From Archilochus colubris (Eukaryota; Chordata; Aves; Apodiformes; Trochilidae): a DNA stretch of 64,000 nucleotides. The notes beneath the pieces were generated by a model. The model was not told the DNA's origin, did not search any database, and was given only the letters and a program-made list of their open reading frames with translations. The translations under genes and the position numbers were made by a program. The number at the start of each line of letters is the position of its first letter. Positions within the stretch are counted from its first letter, which is position 1. The stretch covers positions 123,182,467 through 123,246,466 of the forward strand of contig CM041084.1 in the NCBI GenBank assembly GCA_023079485.1, read 5' to 3'. This document shows positions 1 to 14,288 of the stretch, piece by piece.

Positions 1-3000
1 CAGGGAGTATAGCAAAGCCTCCAGCCAAAAGAGAGAAGAGCGAGCTCAGACTCATGATAAATCTGTCCTGCAAGTTGTTGGCTGAGGTTAACATAGCACC
101 TGGCTGCCTGCTGCAGGAACCCACTCTAGAAAGGCCACCTTGCAAGAAGACCATTAAAAGGGAAGCAAGGGACATGAAAGTAATAATAAAAAAAATTGTT
201 TGTGGTAGTTGCTCAGGGGACAGCTAGGCAAACAGATAAACTTTGGCAATCTCTTGTGTCTCTTAGTTTTTTTTTATATATTGTAATAGCAGGCTGAGAG
301 CCCAGGGGGAGCTGGGCTATATAGATTAGAGATCTCTAGATGTATATTCTTACTGGGTTACAGAGCTGGCTGCTCTGGTTCAAGTTACAGAGACAATTTC
401 TTTCTGCTTCTTCAGGTGCTTCTGCATTGTGTTTCATTCCACACTGTAAGTGCTATGTTTGTTTTCCTGCTCAACCTCAGTTTCTCATGTTTGTTGATTA
501 CCCGGCAGAATGAGGCCCTCAACTTGACTGGGCTCTGCCCTGATCCATCTGGCCAATATAAAATCCAGTTTAAAGGTTATCAAGGTACTTATTTTGCAGG
601 CTTGATTCACAATGTGATTTGTTAAATAACTCTGAATACAAAAACACAATCTGCTTCACCAGATTGGGTCTTTGATCCTTCAGGTCCCTTATTCAACTTC
701 CTCCATTTGCTCTGTTTAATACTTCAGCAGAAGGGAGCATGCAGACATAACAGAGCTTGCCAACAATGTGAAGGTTTCCATAAGGGCAAAATTCCATTTT
801 TAGTCCTATGCCATCAGCTCCTGCCCATTACCCACACTCGTCCCATTACAAAGAGTTTTATTTTTTTTCCCCTGAAAATGATGACTTCCTTTCAAAGTCC
901 AATATAAGACATGATAATCCCTGTAGAAACAAATTTCACAGTCTATCAGCAAACTGCCTGGAGAAATGTTCTTTTTTCCTTCAGAATTACTTATTACAGT
1001 CTTCTAGTTATGGTTAATGTGCCTTTGAGGTTAACACAGATATTTTGGAAATCTAATCCTCCTCTGAGGATACTGATGTAAATCAGAGATAACAGTTTAT
1101 CCCCAAAGTTACCTTAGATTGATTTGGTCCATTATACTGGTCTCTTATATGGTCCTCAATTTGAAGACTCAGTTGAAAATTGGATAGTTGAATATATGAA
1201 GAGAAATGGTGTATCTATGCTGTATTCACTTAAGATTGTGGAAGAATATTTTCAAACCTGTTTATCAAGGCCAATGTCACAGTTTTGTAGGAATCACTGT
1301 ACACAGGTCCATAAACTTCCTGCTTGGCCCACGACCAGTGCTGTACCTAAACAGGGATAAACAGGGATTTACTGTCTAAGCACTACACTGGTGGGTATAA
1401 TCTCACATTTAGACCTCCAAAAGCTTTGGACAGTCATCACCTAATATTCAGAGCATCTAGGGGCTCTGGCTGTATTTCTGCCAGCACTACCCAGCAGCAT
1501 AAATCTGTGTGAAAAGAATTTTTGTGTTTGTATCTTGGTGGCTTTCAACCAGGGTTCACTAAGTGTGCATCAACTTTCCTGTCTTGTCTGCGTGACCTGA
1601 CAAGCTGATGTTTTGCACAGTGGCTTTTGGGCCTAAAGAATGAGGAAATGGTGCTTCCTTTTCTTCACCCCTAAACCTAATGACTTGAGAAACTGCACAA
1701 GATGCTTTATCCAGCTTTAATGCTATATGGTCTGTGAAGACTTGGGTCTTGCAAAATCTGGAGTCCTTTAATGTGATCTGATCTGTCACATCTCTGAGTG
1801 AACATATCATAAATTGTTGGGCATCAGTTTTTTTTTTTTACTATCTTGTAGACTTCTGTGTTAAACAGGCTGCTTATGTGTCCTGCATAGAACTGTATGT
1901 GTCACAATATTTTATCTGTGAATAATTTGAAACTGAGTTGTGGCTCTCAGATTCTTTTGTGTGTCTCATCTTAGGTAGGAAGCATTTCATGTCGTGCCAG
2001 GAATTCAAACAGTTGTTCTCTTCTGGCTTTTAAAAGGACTACTTAAGTCATGAGACAGCTGTGGGGTAGTATTGGGTCTCAGGACAGGATTCACCATTCC
2101 TTAGTTGTAAAACTGAGACTGGAAGGAAATGCAGCTTAAGGTCTCTTGTCTCTGCAGCTTAGAATTCCATTTGATCTGAGAGCTGCAGCAGCAAATTTGT
2201 AATCACATAGCAACTCTGTTTCAAGATGTTGATAGGGGAACAGCACTCGTTATTCACTGAATCCCAGCATTATTTTATTGCCAGATTCATAATGGACAAT
2301 TTCTAAGGCTGCGTTGATTTCTCTCAGAGCAAGCTCTGGGATTCTAATGTTGCTCTACTATCTTCCTCATTGTATCGATTTACAAACACCCCTGTAAGTT
2401 GATGTAAACTCCAGATAGGCTCAAAATCTGTTGTGTGGCTCAGATGGAAAAATTACAAAGATGTTTCTGCAGTGTTTACACTTTCATTTTTATTTGCTTG
2501 GTGTATGGATGCAGTGAAATTTACTGTCAGTCCATTGAATTTTTTTACATAGTGTTAAAGTGTAAAAAAGTGTCTTATTTCTAACACTTGACTGAACTCA
2601 TGTAGTCTTAAAACCTATTTATAAAATATCTAAAACTCTAATTAACCAGTTTAGTAGATACTTAATAGATAATTTCTTGCTGATGTTTTTTTTAAAAGGC
2701 AGGTTGCTCTTCCATTCATCTCATCATTAGGAGTGTGCAAGGAACAACTACTAATGTCAGTTCAAATGCTCTTGGCAGTAAGAATGTAGATCTTTTTATT
2801 CTATCTTAATCATAAAGCTCAAAAAAAAAGAAAAAAAAGAAAAAAAAGAAGTGAGCTATCTAATCAAGAACTATTGAAATAATACCAGAAAAGCTGGAAT
2901 TCAAGTGAGACTGTATTCGTACCAGATGTTTCTATTCATTACTGATGCTCACAGAAGGGAGTCTGCTTGTAAAAGATGGAGGCTGTCAGCTTAATTTGTG

Positions 3001-4994
3001 TAACTGTGAGGAAAAAAGGTTCACCTATGTCAAATTTGTTCTGATCACCTTAAAAAGAGATGGCTCAGTATTCCATTACAATTTCCCTGAACTATCTAAA
3101 TACAGTTAAGAAATTTCTACAATTTTTATAATTTTTAATAATCAATATGAATAAAGTCATTGCAATAACAAAGGTAAATAAAATCAGGGCCTATTCTGCA
3201 TGCAACAGGGTGAGCTGAGTAACCCATTGCCTTCAGTACCAAGCTAAACAGGCCCAGTGTTTGTCTTTTCTGCAGCAGGAGACAGCAAGTAATTTAAAAG
3301 CTTTACTTACTGAAGACTTACTGAAATTTGATTTCAGAAGTGGTGAAAGCATCATAAAGCCACAGCAATACATCTACACATGCATGCCAAATGCAGCCAT
3401 CTTATCAATTTACATGGAATTCAGTCTTTCTCCTCTCCCACAGAGAGAGAGATCTGTGTATTAAATTTTATCTATTTCCATTTCCAAAGACAAAGAAATA
3501 GAATAATTATTTATCAAGGTATAAGTCTCTTTATAAAATATTCTGTTTCAACATTTTAAAGCTCTCCCTCAGATTAAATCAAATTTTTCTGGGTACTTTC
3601 ACTCTGGTAGTTTTGCTGGCTCTCCCTGTGTTTCTTCACTGTCTGATTGTTTTGGAAAGGAGATGGAGGCTGCCAACATGTCTCAAACTCTGTGTTTTTT
3701 GTGCAGCAAAAGAAGAGTTATTCTTCTCTGATACTCTAGGGAGGCATTTGGTCTGTGAAGGAGCCGCACAGGGTTTGATGAAATAGCACTTGAGCAGCCA
3801 AGGCTTTGAAAGAATAGCTTTTGTTCAGATTTTCCTAGCTATGCTCCTTGTCATCAAAAAAGGTAAGAGCACAAATTCTTGGAAAAGGAACTGCATTTTA
3901 GTGCTGGTCAGTGTGTACTGTTCAACTAGCAAAACAAGCCATTTGATTTTATCAAATCTTCAAGAAGTTCAAACTTGGAGTTGCATTTGCCCTTGAACAT
4001 AAAGCTACTCAGTAATTTCAGGGTACTCTCAATGCTCAGCAACAGAGCAGCACACACAAACAGAATGAGCATGGTAATCATAGCTGCTGTAAAGTGAGTT
4101 ATTTTGTTTCTCTAGATTTATAAACATTAATAGCTTAATATATATTCTATCTCCAGCCAGTTAAACTAATCCTCTCAGCAGAAGCAATATAAATTTAGAC
4201 CATATTTTCCAGATGATTTTGCTTACTTCTGATCCCCTTTAGTACATAATGTGCTGTAGCTCTAAGAAAATTAATGCTTACAAGTGTAGATGTTTATATC
4301 AGTCAGCAAAGCTGGCATAAAGTTGATGACACCTTATATGTCCAAAGGAGCTGACATTCACTGCTTAATGAAAAGAAAGTATCTGATCTTCAGGCCGATT
4401 ATAGAGCTATAGATTAATGTGCTGATGGGTCTATTTGAAAACATTATTTTATGCTTGCATAGCAATTTATTTAACTCAGATTGCAAGAAAGAACAAATGT
4501 GAATATAAAGGCACAAGTCAAAAATAACCCTACTGAATTCAAAATACTGCAGTTTCAGCTAGTATTAGCTGATCTTCTTTAATCTTCAGTAGCTTTCTTA
4601 GGCAGCGGTTTCCTGGTGATGAGCTTGGTCTTCATTTGAATAGGATGGTGGTTGCAATTTCTACAATGAATCTGTAATGGATGCCTCACTGTCCCCATAG
4701 TTCACTTCTGCATCTGGAAAAATGCCTTTTATATAGCAAACACAGTCTGTGACTTCATACCATGCCTATACCTTGCACCTCTCTGAATTATTATTCTTTT
4801 CTTTCACTGTGAATCATCAGATCACAAAAACCAGAAATGAAGCAATAATAATGAACAGCATTTTAAAAAAAATTTCCCCATTTCAGAGAGTGCTGTAGAT
4901 GTGTTTCTTCTAGTATTGTCCATGGGAATTGAGCATATTACCCTTGGTGCTGATATTGCGACATGAAAGTTTCAAATTAAAGGTATTTATCAAA
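1..4994. other. Non-coding unique sequence
   Basis: No recognisable gene or mobile element. Open frames here are short and carry no family motif. The block holds an A-rich tandem repeat near 2.82 kb, listed separately. A weak exon-like segment at 509-584 is discussed under findings. Confidence 0.6.
2821..2850. repeat. A-rich 9-bp tandem repeat
   Basis: Three consecutive blocks of eight or nine A residues, each closed by a single G, give a 9-bp period. This is a simple repeat that may have grown from a retroelement tail or by replication slippage. No element body is recognisable beside it. Confidence 0.85.
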
Positions 4995-5089
4995 TCATAG
5001 AAGCATAGAGTGGCTAGGGATGGAAGAGACCTTGAAGATCATCTAGTTCCGACCCCCCTGCATGGGCAGGGACACCTTCCACTAGACTA
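4995..5089 (-). mobile_element. CR1 LINE 3' end fragment (old)
   Basis: Read on the plus strand, two degenerate octamers (catagaag, catagagt) precede a GGATGGAAGAGACC motif and ATCATCTAGTTCC. These are the reverse complement of the CR1 3' untranslated tail, so the element lies on the minus strand. Only about 95 bp remain, consistent with the 5' truncation usual for CR1. The octamers and the tail have several mismatches, and the wording differs from the young copies at 21974 and 57232, suggesting an older subfamily. Confidence 0.85.
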
Positions 5090-5557
5090 AATTAAGCTAA
5101 TATTTTTGCAATGAGTATAATTAAAGAATAGATCTGGAAACTGCTGTGTTCTGAGTAACTGGCTCAGCCTTGTAAAGAAAAAAAAAAATTAATTTTCTGA
5201 ATCTTTCTAAGGTAAAAGCAGCAGTAATCAGCAAGTATGACAGGAGGAATGAGAAACTAACTATAGTCTCAGGAGTAGGATGATGGATGATGTCAAAACA
5301 GCACCACAGACTGCTGAGTATTGGGGTGGCTGGATTTTCATACAATGCTGTTAGCAACACAGACTTGTTCTTTTTTTATTCAATAGATTTTTTCAGGGTA
5401 AAGTGTTCTTAATGGTATGCTGAAAAGCCATATTTAGTAAAACAAGCAAGAAAATCCCTTTAAATTAAAAAACGTATGCATGATTTTCTTTTAGCCAATA
5501 TATTTAATCTAGAACAGTCTAGATGAACAAGTGTTTTGATATGTGTTGTTTCCTTAC
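5090..5557. other. Non-coding spacer
   Basis: A short spacer between two CR1 fragments. It contains small A/T runs and no supported gene or element. Confidence 0.6.
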
Positions 5558-5731
5558 AGAACCACAGAATCAGACAGGTTGGAAAGAACCTCTGAGATCA
5601 TCAAGTCCAACCCTTGATCCACTGCCACTGTGGTTAGCAGACCATGACACTGAGTGCCACATTCAGTCTCTTCTTAAAAACCTCCAGGGATGGAGAATCC
5701 ATCACCTCCATGGGCAGCCCATTCCAATGCT
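5558..5731 (-). mobile_element. CR1 LINE 3' end fragment
   Basis: The segment starts with a degenerate octamer (ccacagaatcag), then a GGTTGGAAAGAACCTC motif, then ATCATCAAGTCCAACCC, and runs into the reverse complement of the ORF2 C-terminus. Wording such as TGAGTGCCACATTCAGTC is shared with the copies at 21974 and 57232, but with more substitutions. This places it in the same lineage at an older stage. It stops abruptly near 5731, the 5' truncation point of the element. Confidence 0.9.
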
Positions 5732-8470
5732 TTTTCTTCTACTGCCATCTGTTCAGTATTTATTAGATGTGCAAAAGAGATCTTGGGCAAGGGCATATTC
5801 TTAGATGGACCTGATGTTTTGCTCTAGCCATGAGAGTTTATAGACAAAAGCTAGAACCAGAATGTAGATGGAGGGAATTTGGTTTATTACTATCTCAAAC
5901 ACAAAGACTTCCTCAGCTCTTAAAAGGAAAGCAGAGACAAGATGCTTGAGTAATTGGAGTTTATGGCCTGAAAAAAAAGGGTTGGCAACAATGAAGTTGG
6001 TGCCAGAGTATTTAAAAAAAAACAAGACAGAAGCAGTTTAAACTCAAACCTTCCCAAGGTACTTATACTAGATTGGTTGCCCTTCCTTCTGGGGCTGAGG
6101 AGTACAGGTAGCAGGAGAAGGCTTTTTAGCTCACTTTTTTTGCAAAGGCCATTGAACTTCTGAATTCTCAGCTTCTTTCTGTACTGCTAAATAGAAGAGA
6201 GATGGGGAGATATTTCAAATACTGATCTGCTGACCTCTCACCTGGCTTGTTCTCCCTGCATGCCCCCTAAATGATTTGTTTTGTGCTCTCTAGTTCTTTC
6301 TGAGACCTTTTTTCGGGTATGGCTCAGAGGACAGGGGACACTGTGGCCAACAGCAGTATCAGATTTGGCTTCCACCAGGTAACCTCCAGTTCTCTCTCTG
6401 CAGGTTTTCCCTTCCCAGACCCCTGGCATGTCTCCATGGTACCCTGCCAGGCATGCCACACAGCTCCACGCTGCAAAGCACCTCCTTGATGGGCTGTAGC
6501 ACAGGCTTTATTTCAGACTCCCCTATTCCTCTAATAGGTGCATCTGAGGGCTGTGAGAGTGTGCAATAAGGCTGTTTCATTTAGTAGCACTCTCCAGGGC
6601 TTTAATGCCATGGAGTGGCAGGAGTAACAAACATGTTGTAGATCCCTGCCCTTTGTGCTGCAGGATGGCTTCTCTGTGCAGGAAAACCATTTATAGAGCA
6701 GCATTCAGAGTTGTAGCTATATATGGCTACTAAAGTTTCCCAACATAATTGTCTTTGGAAACAAATATATGTGGTTGTGTGGATAATTTTTATTCTGTGG
6801 GCTGTTTAAGAATCGTTTGCTTCACTATTATTTCTCAATGCTTTTGTGCTTCCTGCTGAAGTAATCTTTTAGTTGCCTTGTCCTTGCTTGAGTGATAGGA
6901 AAATCTGACACAGTTACCTCTACAATCAAGTTTTGAAGAATATTCTTTGAAGAAATAATGAATTTTAGTTGTTTGTTTGTTTTGGTCATTGTCTGCGAAT
7001 ACTATTACAGGGAGCCTTATTTTGCAGATTTCAGCTGTAAAAATATTAATAAGTTGTCTTTAACATTTAACACACTTTAGCAAGAGTTCTCTTTATGTCA
7101 TGTAGCCTTCACATCACATATTAGGTATACAGTGAAATACAAGCTTGTAAGTCTGAAGGATCACAATACACAACCTATTCTCATCAACAACTGAAAAAGC
7201 AAACAACTTACTCAGCTTTAGTTTAATCCTGGGTTAAAATGCAAATGGTATTTATCTCCTTTAAGGGCTAGGTTTTTCTAGGCAGAGGCACAGCTTTGAA
7301 AGACACACAATACACGGCTAATCTGTCAAAAGTACAGAGAATTTTAAGCAGTTTGGCATTATCATAACTGTATTAAGCTATGTTTGGTTTTATCATACCG
7401 TGTTCTTTGACATTCTGCTTGGCGTCTGTGTGCTGCCTGTCAATCAGAGAGCCAGCATGTCAAGAGGGAACTTCACTGCAGAAATGGTGCTACTCAGAGA
7501 ATTCAAATGAGCCTAAAGAAAAGGAGCAGGGAAGGCTTCACAGCTGTGAGGAGTATTTCTGAGGTGGATCTCAGTCTCATTATGTGTATGGTTAAAATAA
7601 CAAATAGAGGTGGGGTGGCCCAGGGAAAGACTCTGAAACACTTCCAACACTCCTTGTACTGGAAATGACTTTTAAAAATTTCTGTATAGTTTTTCACAGG
7701 TGAGAAACTTAGTAAAATGAGCGAGCAGCTAAGCATAACAATTTGCTTTTGCAGAGAAAGAGGTAGTTTCTGAACTATTTAAAGGATGAATGCGTATCTA
7801 GGTAACTTACATTGAATATGGGGAAAATCAAAACAGGATCAGTTCAGCTAAACTTCTTTTTGTGGACAATTTATAACAAATTTGTACTATGCTCTGTCTT
7901 GGCTGAAGACCTGCAGCAACTTAATGGTTCCAGAGCTTGCTCTCTATTGCATTTTCCAATAGCTTTTTATCAAACCAGGTGCCTGGAAGGCTTGTTGTCT
8001 GTTTGAAGCTGTCCTTGACCTTTTGTGTGATGCTTGTCACTGCATCAATCTGAGTAAGAAAAGTGGTAGCAGGAAATGTACGTGGGGCCTGGAGCTGACT
8101 TTTCACAGTGGTTCCTGGGGTGAGTTTACTCTCACCAGCCATTTCAGCCTACTCTGGGGTCTTCCTGAGTTGTTAGCAAAAAGGAGAGACGAAATTTGGG
8201 TAAGACCATCCTGTTTGGGTGAGGAAAAGAATTCATTAGTTTGGAGGTGGACTGGACTATGGCATTTAGTTTCAGTGTCATAGAATGGTACTGCCACGTT
8301 TAATTTTCTTTCCTGTAGATTTCAAGTTTTTCCATACCTAGTGGTAATCTGTTGCTCTGACTTCCTCCATTTCTCCCCCACAATTTTGGGGATAGAACCA
8401 TGACTCTTGTTCACATTCAGAGGAGCAGAGAAGAGAAATAAAAGATAGGTCCCGTCTGATAATTACCTGT
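5732..8470. other. Non-coding unique sequence
   Basis: No gene, RNA or mobile element recognised. Open frames are short, overlap on both strands and have no known domain. Confidence 0.6.
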
Positions 8471-8534
8471 TGGAGGGAGGACAGTTGGACTTGATGATCT
8501 TAGAGGTCTTTTCCAACCTTGATGATTCTATGAT
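8471..8534 (+). mobile_element. CR1 LINE 3' tail remnant
   Basis: About 64 bp match the plus-strand form of the CR1 3' tail: GTTGGACTTGATGATCTTAG, then a TCTTTTCCAACCTT block and a terminal GATTCTATGAT. Only the last part of the 3' untranslated region survives. The tail wording resembles the older CR1 class at 4995 more than the young copies. Confidence 0.85.
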
Positions 8535-11500
8535 ACCTAGAGTGCAAGGCGTGGTAGTTTCTGCTGCACAGGTTCTACTCAAAGACGGTAGATTAGGAGG
8601 AGCTAAAATGGATAGAGGATTGGAATGGACCTGTGGCTCACTTCCTTCTCTAACTTCATAGTCATAACAGAAATCTGTACATTGCTCTATCCTGGTTTAA
8701 ATGGTTATTGTAAGTTATTTCCTCCAGTATTTTAAAAAATAGAGAGCTGGAAATTAGAATATGATTGAAAGAGCTGAACATAAGTATTCATGAGGATAAC
8801 GCTACAGGTGAGTTAAAATCCTGATATGTTTTATTTGGCTGTAATAAAACTAAAGTTTAACTACAAGACAATGCTAAAGCTGTGTGGTAAATACTTTGAT
8901 TGAGGCTTCTCTGGGGAAAGACAAACCTCTGGCAAATTAAATAGCTCTGTGGAATACTAAAATACTCACCAGATTTTTTGTTTTGGAGAATTTGACCAAA
9001 CTGAAATATTCAGGCAGTGTTGTAACATTCACCATTGACTTTTTTCAAAATTTATTTATATATTTTAATTTTGATGCTTAATTTTTTTCTGTTGTATTAT
9101 AATGTACTTAAGTAGACTTTTTGGAAAAAAAAGTCAGATTGAAATATCTAAAACCCCCAAATCACAGAAATTCAATCTTCAGCATGGCTTTATTAAATTC
9201 CAGACAAATAAAGACTGAAAGAAAGGTTTGTCTCCTAGGTGTCTCCTAGGTGCTGCAAGTTCTTTAATTTCCCTCATCTTACAGAGACCAGGAAGAGTGA
9301 AGCTTTAGTGGTGAAAAATGCTGTTCTTATTTCATTCCTCTTTGGGCCCAAAGCACACTGCAAAAATGATTCCCATTCCAGTTAACTTCCAGATACAAAT
9401 AGCCAGGCTTAAATTCCCACTTTGGAACAGACTCAGCCCTTTTTTTTGTAAAGTCAAGCTGGGTGACATAGCTAGGAGCTTTCAGAAAAAGGCTGAGGTT
9501 TTATTGGTAGTGAGAGATAACAGGCTACAGAAGAGTTTTTTCAGAAAAGTGAAAGCAGAACTGAAGTGAAGAAGTATTCATTTAAATCAGACTGATGTTG
9601 CTTTAGCAAAGCATACTGAGTCTTTGCTGGTTTTGTGATACTTAATTAAAATTGGAAGGTTAGATAGAAAAGGTATGTTTCCCAATTAACCTTTACCTCA
9701 TTAAAATTTTATTCCAAATTGTAAGCAGTTCTTTAGAGTGCATGCTGTTAAGCACTATCCAGCCTTTATACATCCTCTTATCCTTGTTACTTGTCTGAAC
9801 CTAAACCTGGATATCTTTATTTTAAAGATATCCTGGGAACATGTAATGCTCTACATAGATCAGCACTGATTTACATCATACTGTATATTTAACACCTACA
9901 GAGTATAATCTGATCGAATGTGATTTTTGTATGACATAGGTCAGGCTTTTCTTTGTACCTAAACAGAAGTTGCAGCAGGGATTTCTATGACTCACAAAGA
10001 GCTAGAATTTCAGAAAAGAAAGCTTTTGAAGAGCAGAGCCACAAAGCCGAAAAACTGGCACTACTTTTCTTCCATCTGGGAGAAATCTGGCCCAGAACTC
10101 TATTTACCTCTGAGTTCTCAGGTATGGTGTGTTTGGTGTTTTCTTGAACATCTATTTGATGTTAAAGTTGCTAAAATTGGAGAGAGAATAGGAGTCTGTT
10201 CTAATGTAGTTTGGAACTTTTATGATTTTCAGAGATCTTGCCAGTAAGTTGATTTTTTTGGTTGTTGTTAAGCTAATGGCAGAAATAGTAATGACAAAGG
10301 TAAATTTAATTTAAAATTAATAAGTTAGGTGTCATCAGCATGATTATGAACACTGAATAGATTTTTTTTTCCTGAACTACAGTCAATCCAACTAGAGTTA
10401 TGTGTGCTATGATAACAAAGAATTGGGAACTCAGACCCAGATGCTGAAAAGCTGTTAATGAAGGACAGAGACCAATTGAATATAGACCTGGAGGTGGTGA
10501 AAAATGTGAAATACAGGACAGTGCTTCAGACCAATCTCATAAGATCAGCAGGGCTAGTCTTCTCAAAATGATGTTATATTACTATCTAAAATATTTTTGG
10601 TCATTCAAAGCTTATTTTGTTTCAGACCAAATTCTTTTGCAGACTGGTTTATAAGCTTGCTACCTTCTTCTTATTTAGACCCAAATCTGTACTATACTGT
10701 AATATTATTCTGAGTATTATGCTGGAACAAGGAGTAGCCATTCACAAATATTTGACTTGGCAAAAAAGTAAGACAGGAAAGGGAACAAATGAGTTTTGCA
10801 CAAGGATAAGGTAGCCATAGCTTATCAATCTTCATCCTTCATTTCCTAAAATCATCTTTCCGGATTGAGAAGGACAAAATTAACTTGTTTAAATTTACTC
10901 ATACTGTGAGGAGGTATAACTCCTATTAAAGCTGATGAGAAATGTATTGAACTTACTGAGGCTGAAGTTACTTAATTCTCCAAAGTAGCTTATATTTCTT
11001 TTCCATGGCTGTGATCATTCCCTTCCTCTACCATAATTATATTCCATGGTATATAGATCTCAGCATTTTATCTTAGAGTTACCCTCCAGAATAATTCCTT
11101 AGTAATTTATTTCCAGAAGGATTTCTGTGATCTCACTGGAAAATTTCCATTGGTTCAGAACACAATAAAGAAAAAATTAAAAAAAAGAGATTAAAAATGT
11201 CAACAATTCTATATTTTGTCTTAGCTGTTAGCATTATTTATCTGTGTCAAAAATGTCAAAAATTAAAAAAAAAAATAAATCAAACCAGTTTCTTATTCAC
11301 ATACTCTTAGTTGAACATCATATCTAATTTTAACATTTTGTAAATTTTGGATAGAAATTCTTACACAGAAGTTTAACATAAAATCTTTCTTCTAAAAAAT
11401 CAGCACTAAAACCAGGCAGTTGCAAAAGATACGGTACACATTTTTGTTCACTTGAGCCCAAGGTACTTAAGTCAACCTACTACTGAGTTTCTTGTAATGC

Positions 11501-14288
11501 AATAAAAATTTTAGTACTACACATGCCTGATTTTCTTTTTACCATTTTTACAACTAAGAACTTTTACAATTTTAATGTGTTTAAACATATTCAAATGCTC
11601 ATAATAATATTTCTTTATTTTATTTCCCTTGTGTGTCATAGGCAATCTTTAGGCATTTTTCCAAGGACCTGGGAATTTATGGAAATTAATATAGAATGCC
11701 AACCCTTGTGAGAGTCACATAGCTCAGTTTGCAGAGTCATGGTCCTTGGCAATGGGTGGCTTCCTGGCCACAGCTCATACCATGAATTGCACTGCAAGAT
11801 AAGTAAAGAAAAAAAAAATCCTCACATTTCTTAAGTTAGCTTTTCTTTAGGTTGCAGCTTGAAGAGCAGCATCACATTTAGCTGCAATATCTGACACCAA
11901 GTTTACTTCCATGAGTAACTGCACTGCAGATGCGGTGCCCAAGCGCAGCTGCCCCTTTCTCTGACAGCCCTTTGGGCTGAAAAAATACCTTCACCACATC
12001 TCTCCAAAGTACCTCAGAAATATGGCAGCACCAATTAATTTGAAAAGCCCCACTTGTGAGTCTTTTTTCTTTAGAACTGTAAATGGGGAGAAACTACAGC
12101 ATGTTCTTAGCACACGAGCTATTTGGGTGGTTCCTAGCTACCCCAGTAGCTGCACTGGCAGCACTGTGGTGCAGCCTCCTCTAGTACCCCAATTTCTCTC
12201 TGTACATCACCAAAAAGAAAAAAAAAAAAAAAAGAAAACCAAACCAAACCAAACTAAATATATATATACATATATATACATATAAATATTCTTTCCTTGG
12301 AGCATTTAGACAGCTTGCTTTTCTTCTTCGCTTTTCAGTCTGCAACACATATATATCATACACTTAAGATATAATTATGCTCTATAAAATATTTAAATAA
12401 AAAGTATAAAAGGTAATATATTATAGATTCTAGTGTGTAATTATATACTAACTAATATATAATAAAATTACATTAAAAAAAACCAAAACTTGAGTAAAGT
12501 CTGATAAACAAAACAATGACTCAGGCCCTTATTAAGATTCTTGGGACTGACTGCAGCCCTCCAGGGGAGCTCTGTAATGCAAGTCCCTCACATGTGTTAT
12601 CTCATCACGAGTGGCACCAAGCTGACAGTGGGCTGCCAGCCCAAAGAGAAAGGCAGCACATCTGCCATCAGAACAGACACATATCCAATATGCAAGATAT
12701 TTTACAGCTAAGGCTGGACCTAACTCTTTCAGAGAAGATTGCTCCTCTGAAGATGGAGTTAGTGGACTATTTGTCAGCATTGTTGCTACTTTCAGTACCT
12801 AGCCATCAGGTCAAAAAAAAAAGGAGCTCTGCTGTGATTTCTGCCTCATAAATCCTCTTTGCTTGTTTGTTCCCTTCCTATGTAAATCCAGCAAGGACTT
12901 TTTTTGGGTTTGTTTTTCTTTAAATGTGGATATATTTTAACCATATGGGGTCCTGATCCCACCTCAAGTCACTGAAAGCCGAAATAATGAATATGTAGGT
13001 GTTTTCAGGTTTTTCTATTTACTAGAGACAAAACATATCTTCAAAGACTCATATTGTTTCAAAACTGAATTATGCCAGAGGACTCTGATGTTGTCTAAAG
13101 CTTCTAGAAATTATATATTTTCTTACATTTACTAGTCTAATGGGATTCCTTGAGTGTTTGAAGTTAAATAAGTCTGGGTTGATTTGTTAACATAGACTTT
13201 ACCTTGGGCTTGAAATTGGTTTTTTTGAAACTATAATATTAGGACTATGGTATTGACACTGACAATTAAGATAAGCAACACCCTTTGCACAGAAATTTAA
13301 TGAAAAGAATTGCTATGATGTATTTCAAAATTACAGTATGATCACTTCTTTTCATTCTGTATAAGTATTACATGGCATGTTTTTCCAGAGGTGCTACCTA
13401 ATTATGTTATAATTAAATGTGATTCATCAAATAGAGCTGAAGACAAAACTCGTAATCAGTGAGTCTCTGCCATTCACAGAATCTGTCAAAAAAATGTGTC
13501 TTATAACTAATGTACAAATGTTTGCTTTAGAAAAAGTAAATTGGAATTATAATAATTTTTCTTCTCATCATCTGGTACAATATTTTAGTATATTTTTTCA
13601 GTGCTTAACAGTACCTTTTATGGTTGGGACAACAGGACATTACTAGAAATTATCAGCATAGCCACAATAATAATAGTAAGTATTCAGAGTATTAAAAAAT
13701 GTAGCTTCTTAGAAAAGGTGATGAAAAAGACCAGGTTTTCAGGTCAGAGGCAGTATCAGAAGCTGATTTCTGTTTGCAAACACTAAGGACTGAACAGCCA
13801 CCTATCTGGTGTTTGTGTTCATTGAGTTTACTTTGCTGTGTAAAGTTGAGTACATACTACTGGAAACCCAAATACTGCTGTACTAAATTTGACTAAGTCA
13901 AATATTGACTTATTGACAAAAAATGTAGCTTCTTGGGAATATTTACAAGCTTCAGATGTCTTTCTGTCAGAAGAGTTTAACCATGCTAATTTTACTGGCT
14001 GTAATAATTTGACTTTTGGGTAACTGAGAAAAAGGGGTTATTCTCCTGGGGTGCTCAATTACAAAAATCTGACTTGACTCAACCCCTTTGTGCTGTGTAC
14101 ACTGAGCTGCAGCTTCAGCCCATTGCTTTCTGCTCATGTTGTACAAAAAAAAGAGGGGTGGTCTGTCCCTCCTGTTCTGGGGACATACCCAGCACATGAG
14201 GGTCTTGTGTATATTTGCACACAGAGCTAGTGGGGCTATGGGTCTGCCTGCTCCTCCTGTTTGAAGCACTGAAAGGCACATGCTGAGA
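8535..14288. other. Non-coding, AT-rich sequence
   Basis: No gene recognised. The block contains the A-rich and TA-rich simple repeat at 12212-12288, followed by a very AT-rich stretch to about 12480. The 111-residue frame at 12516-12851 has no recognisable domain and is overlapped by an open frame on the other strand. Confidence 0.55.
12212..12288. repeat. A-run, CCAAA and TA/CA compound simple repeat
   Basis: A run of about 15 A residues is followed by three or four CCAAA units and then by alternating TATATATACA units. The next 190 bp remain extremely AT-rich. This is a compound microsatellite likely to vary in length between individuals. It could also act as a matrix-attachment type sequence, but that is inference. 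Confidence 0.85.

Noticed and set aside
12516..12851. 111-residue plus-strand frame
   Set aside because: No domain, no splice or promoter context, and a competing open frame on the minus strand; explained by locally higher GC.
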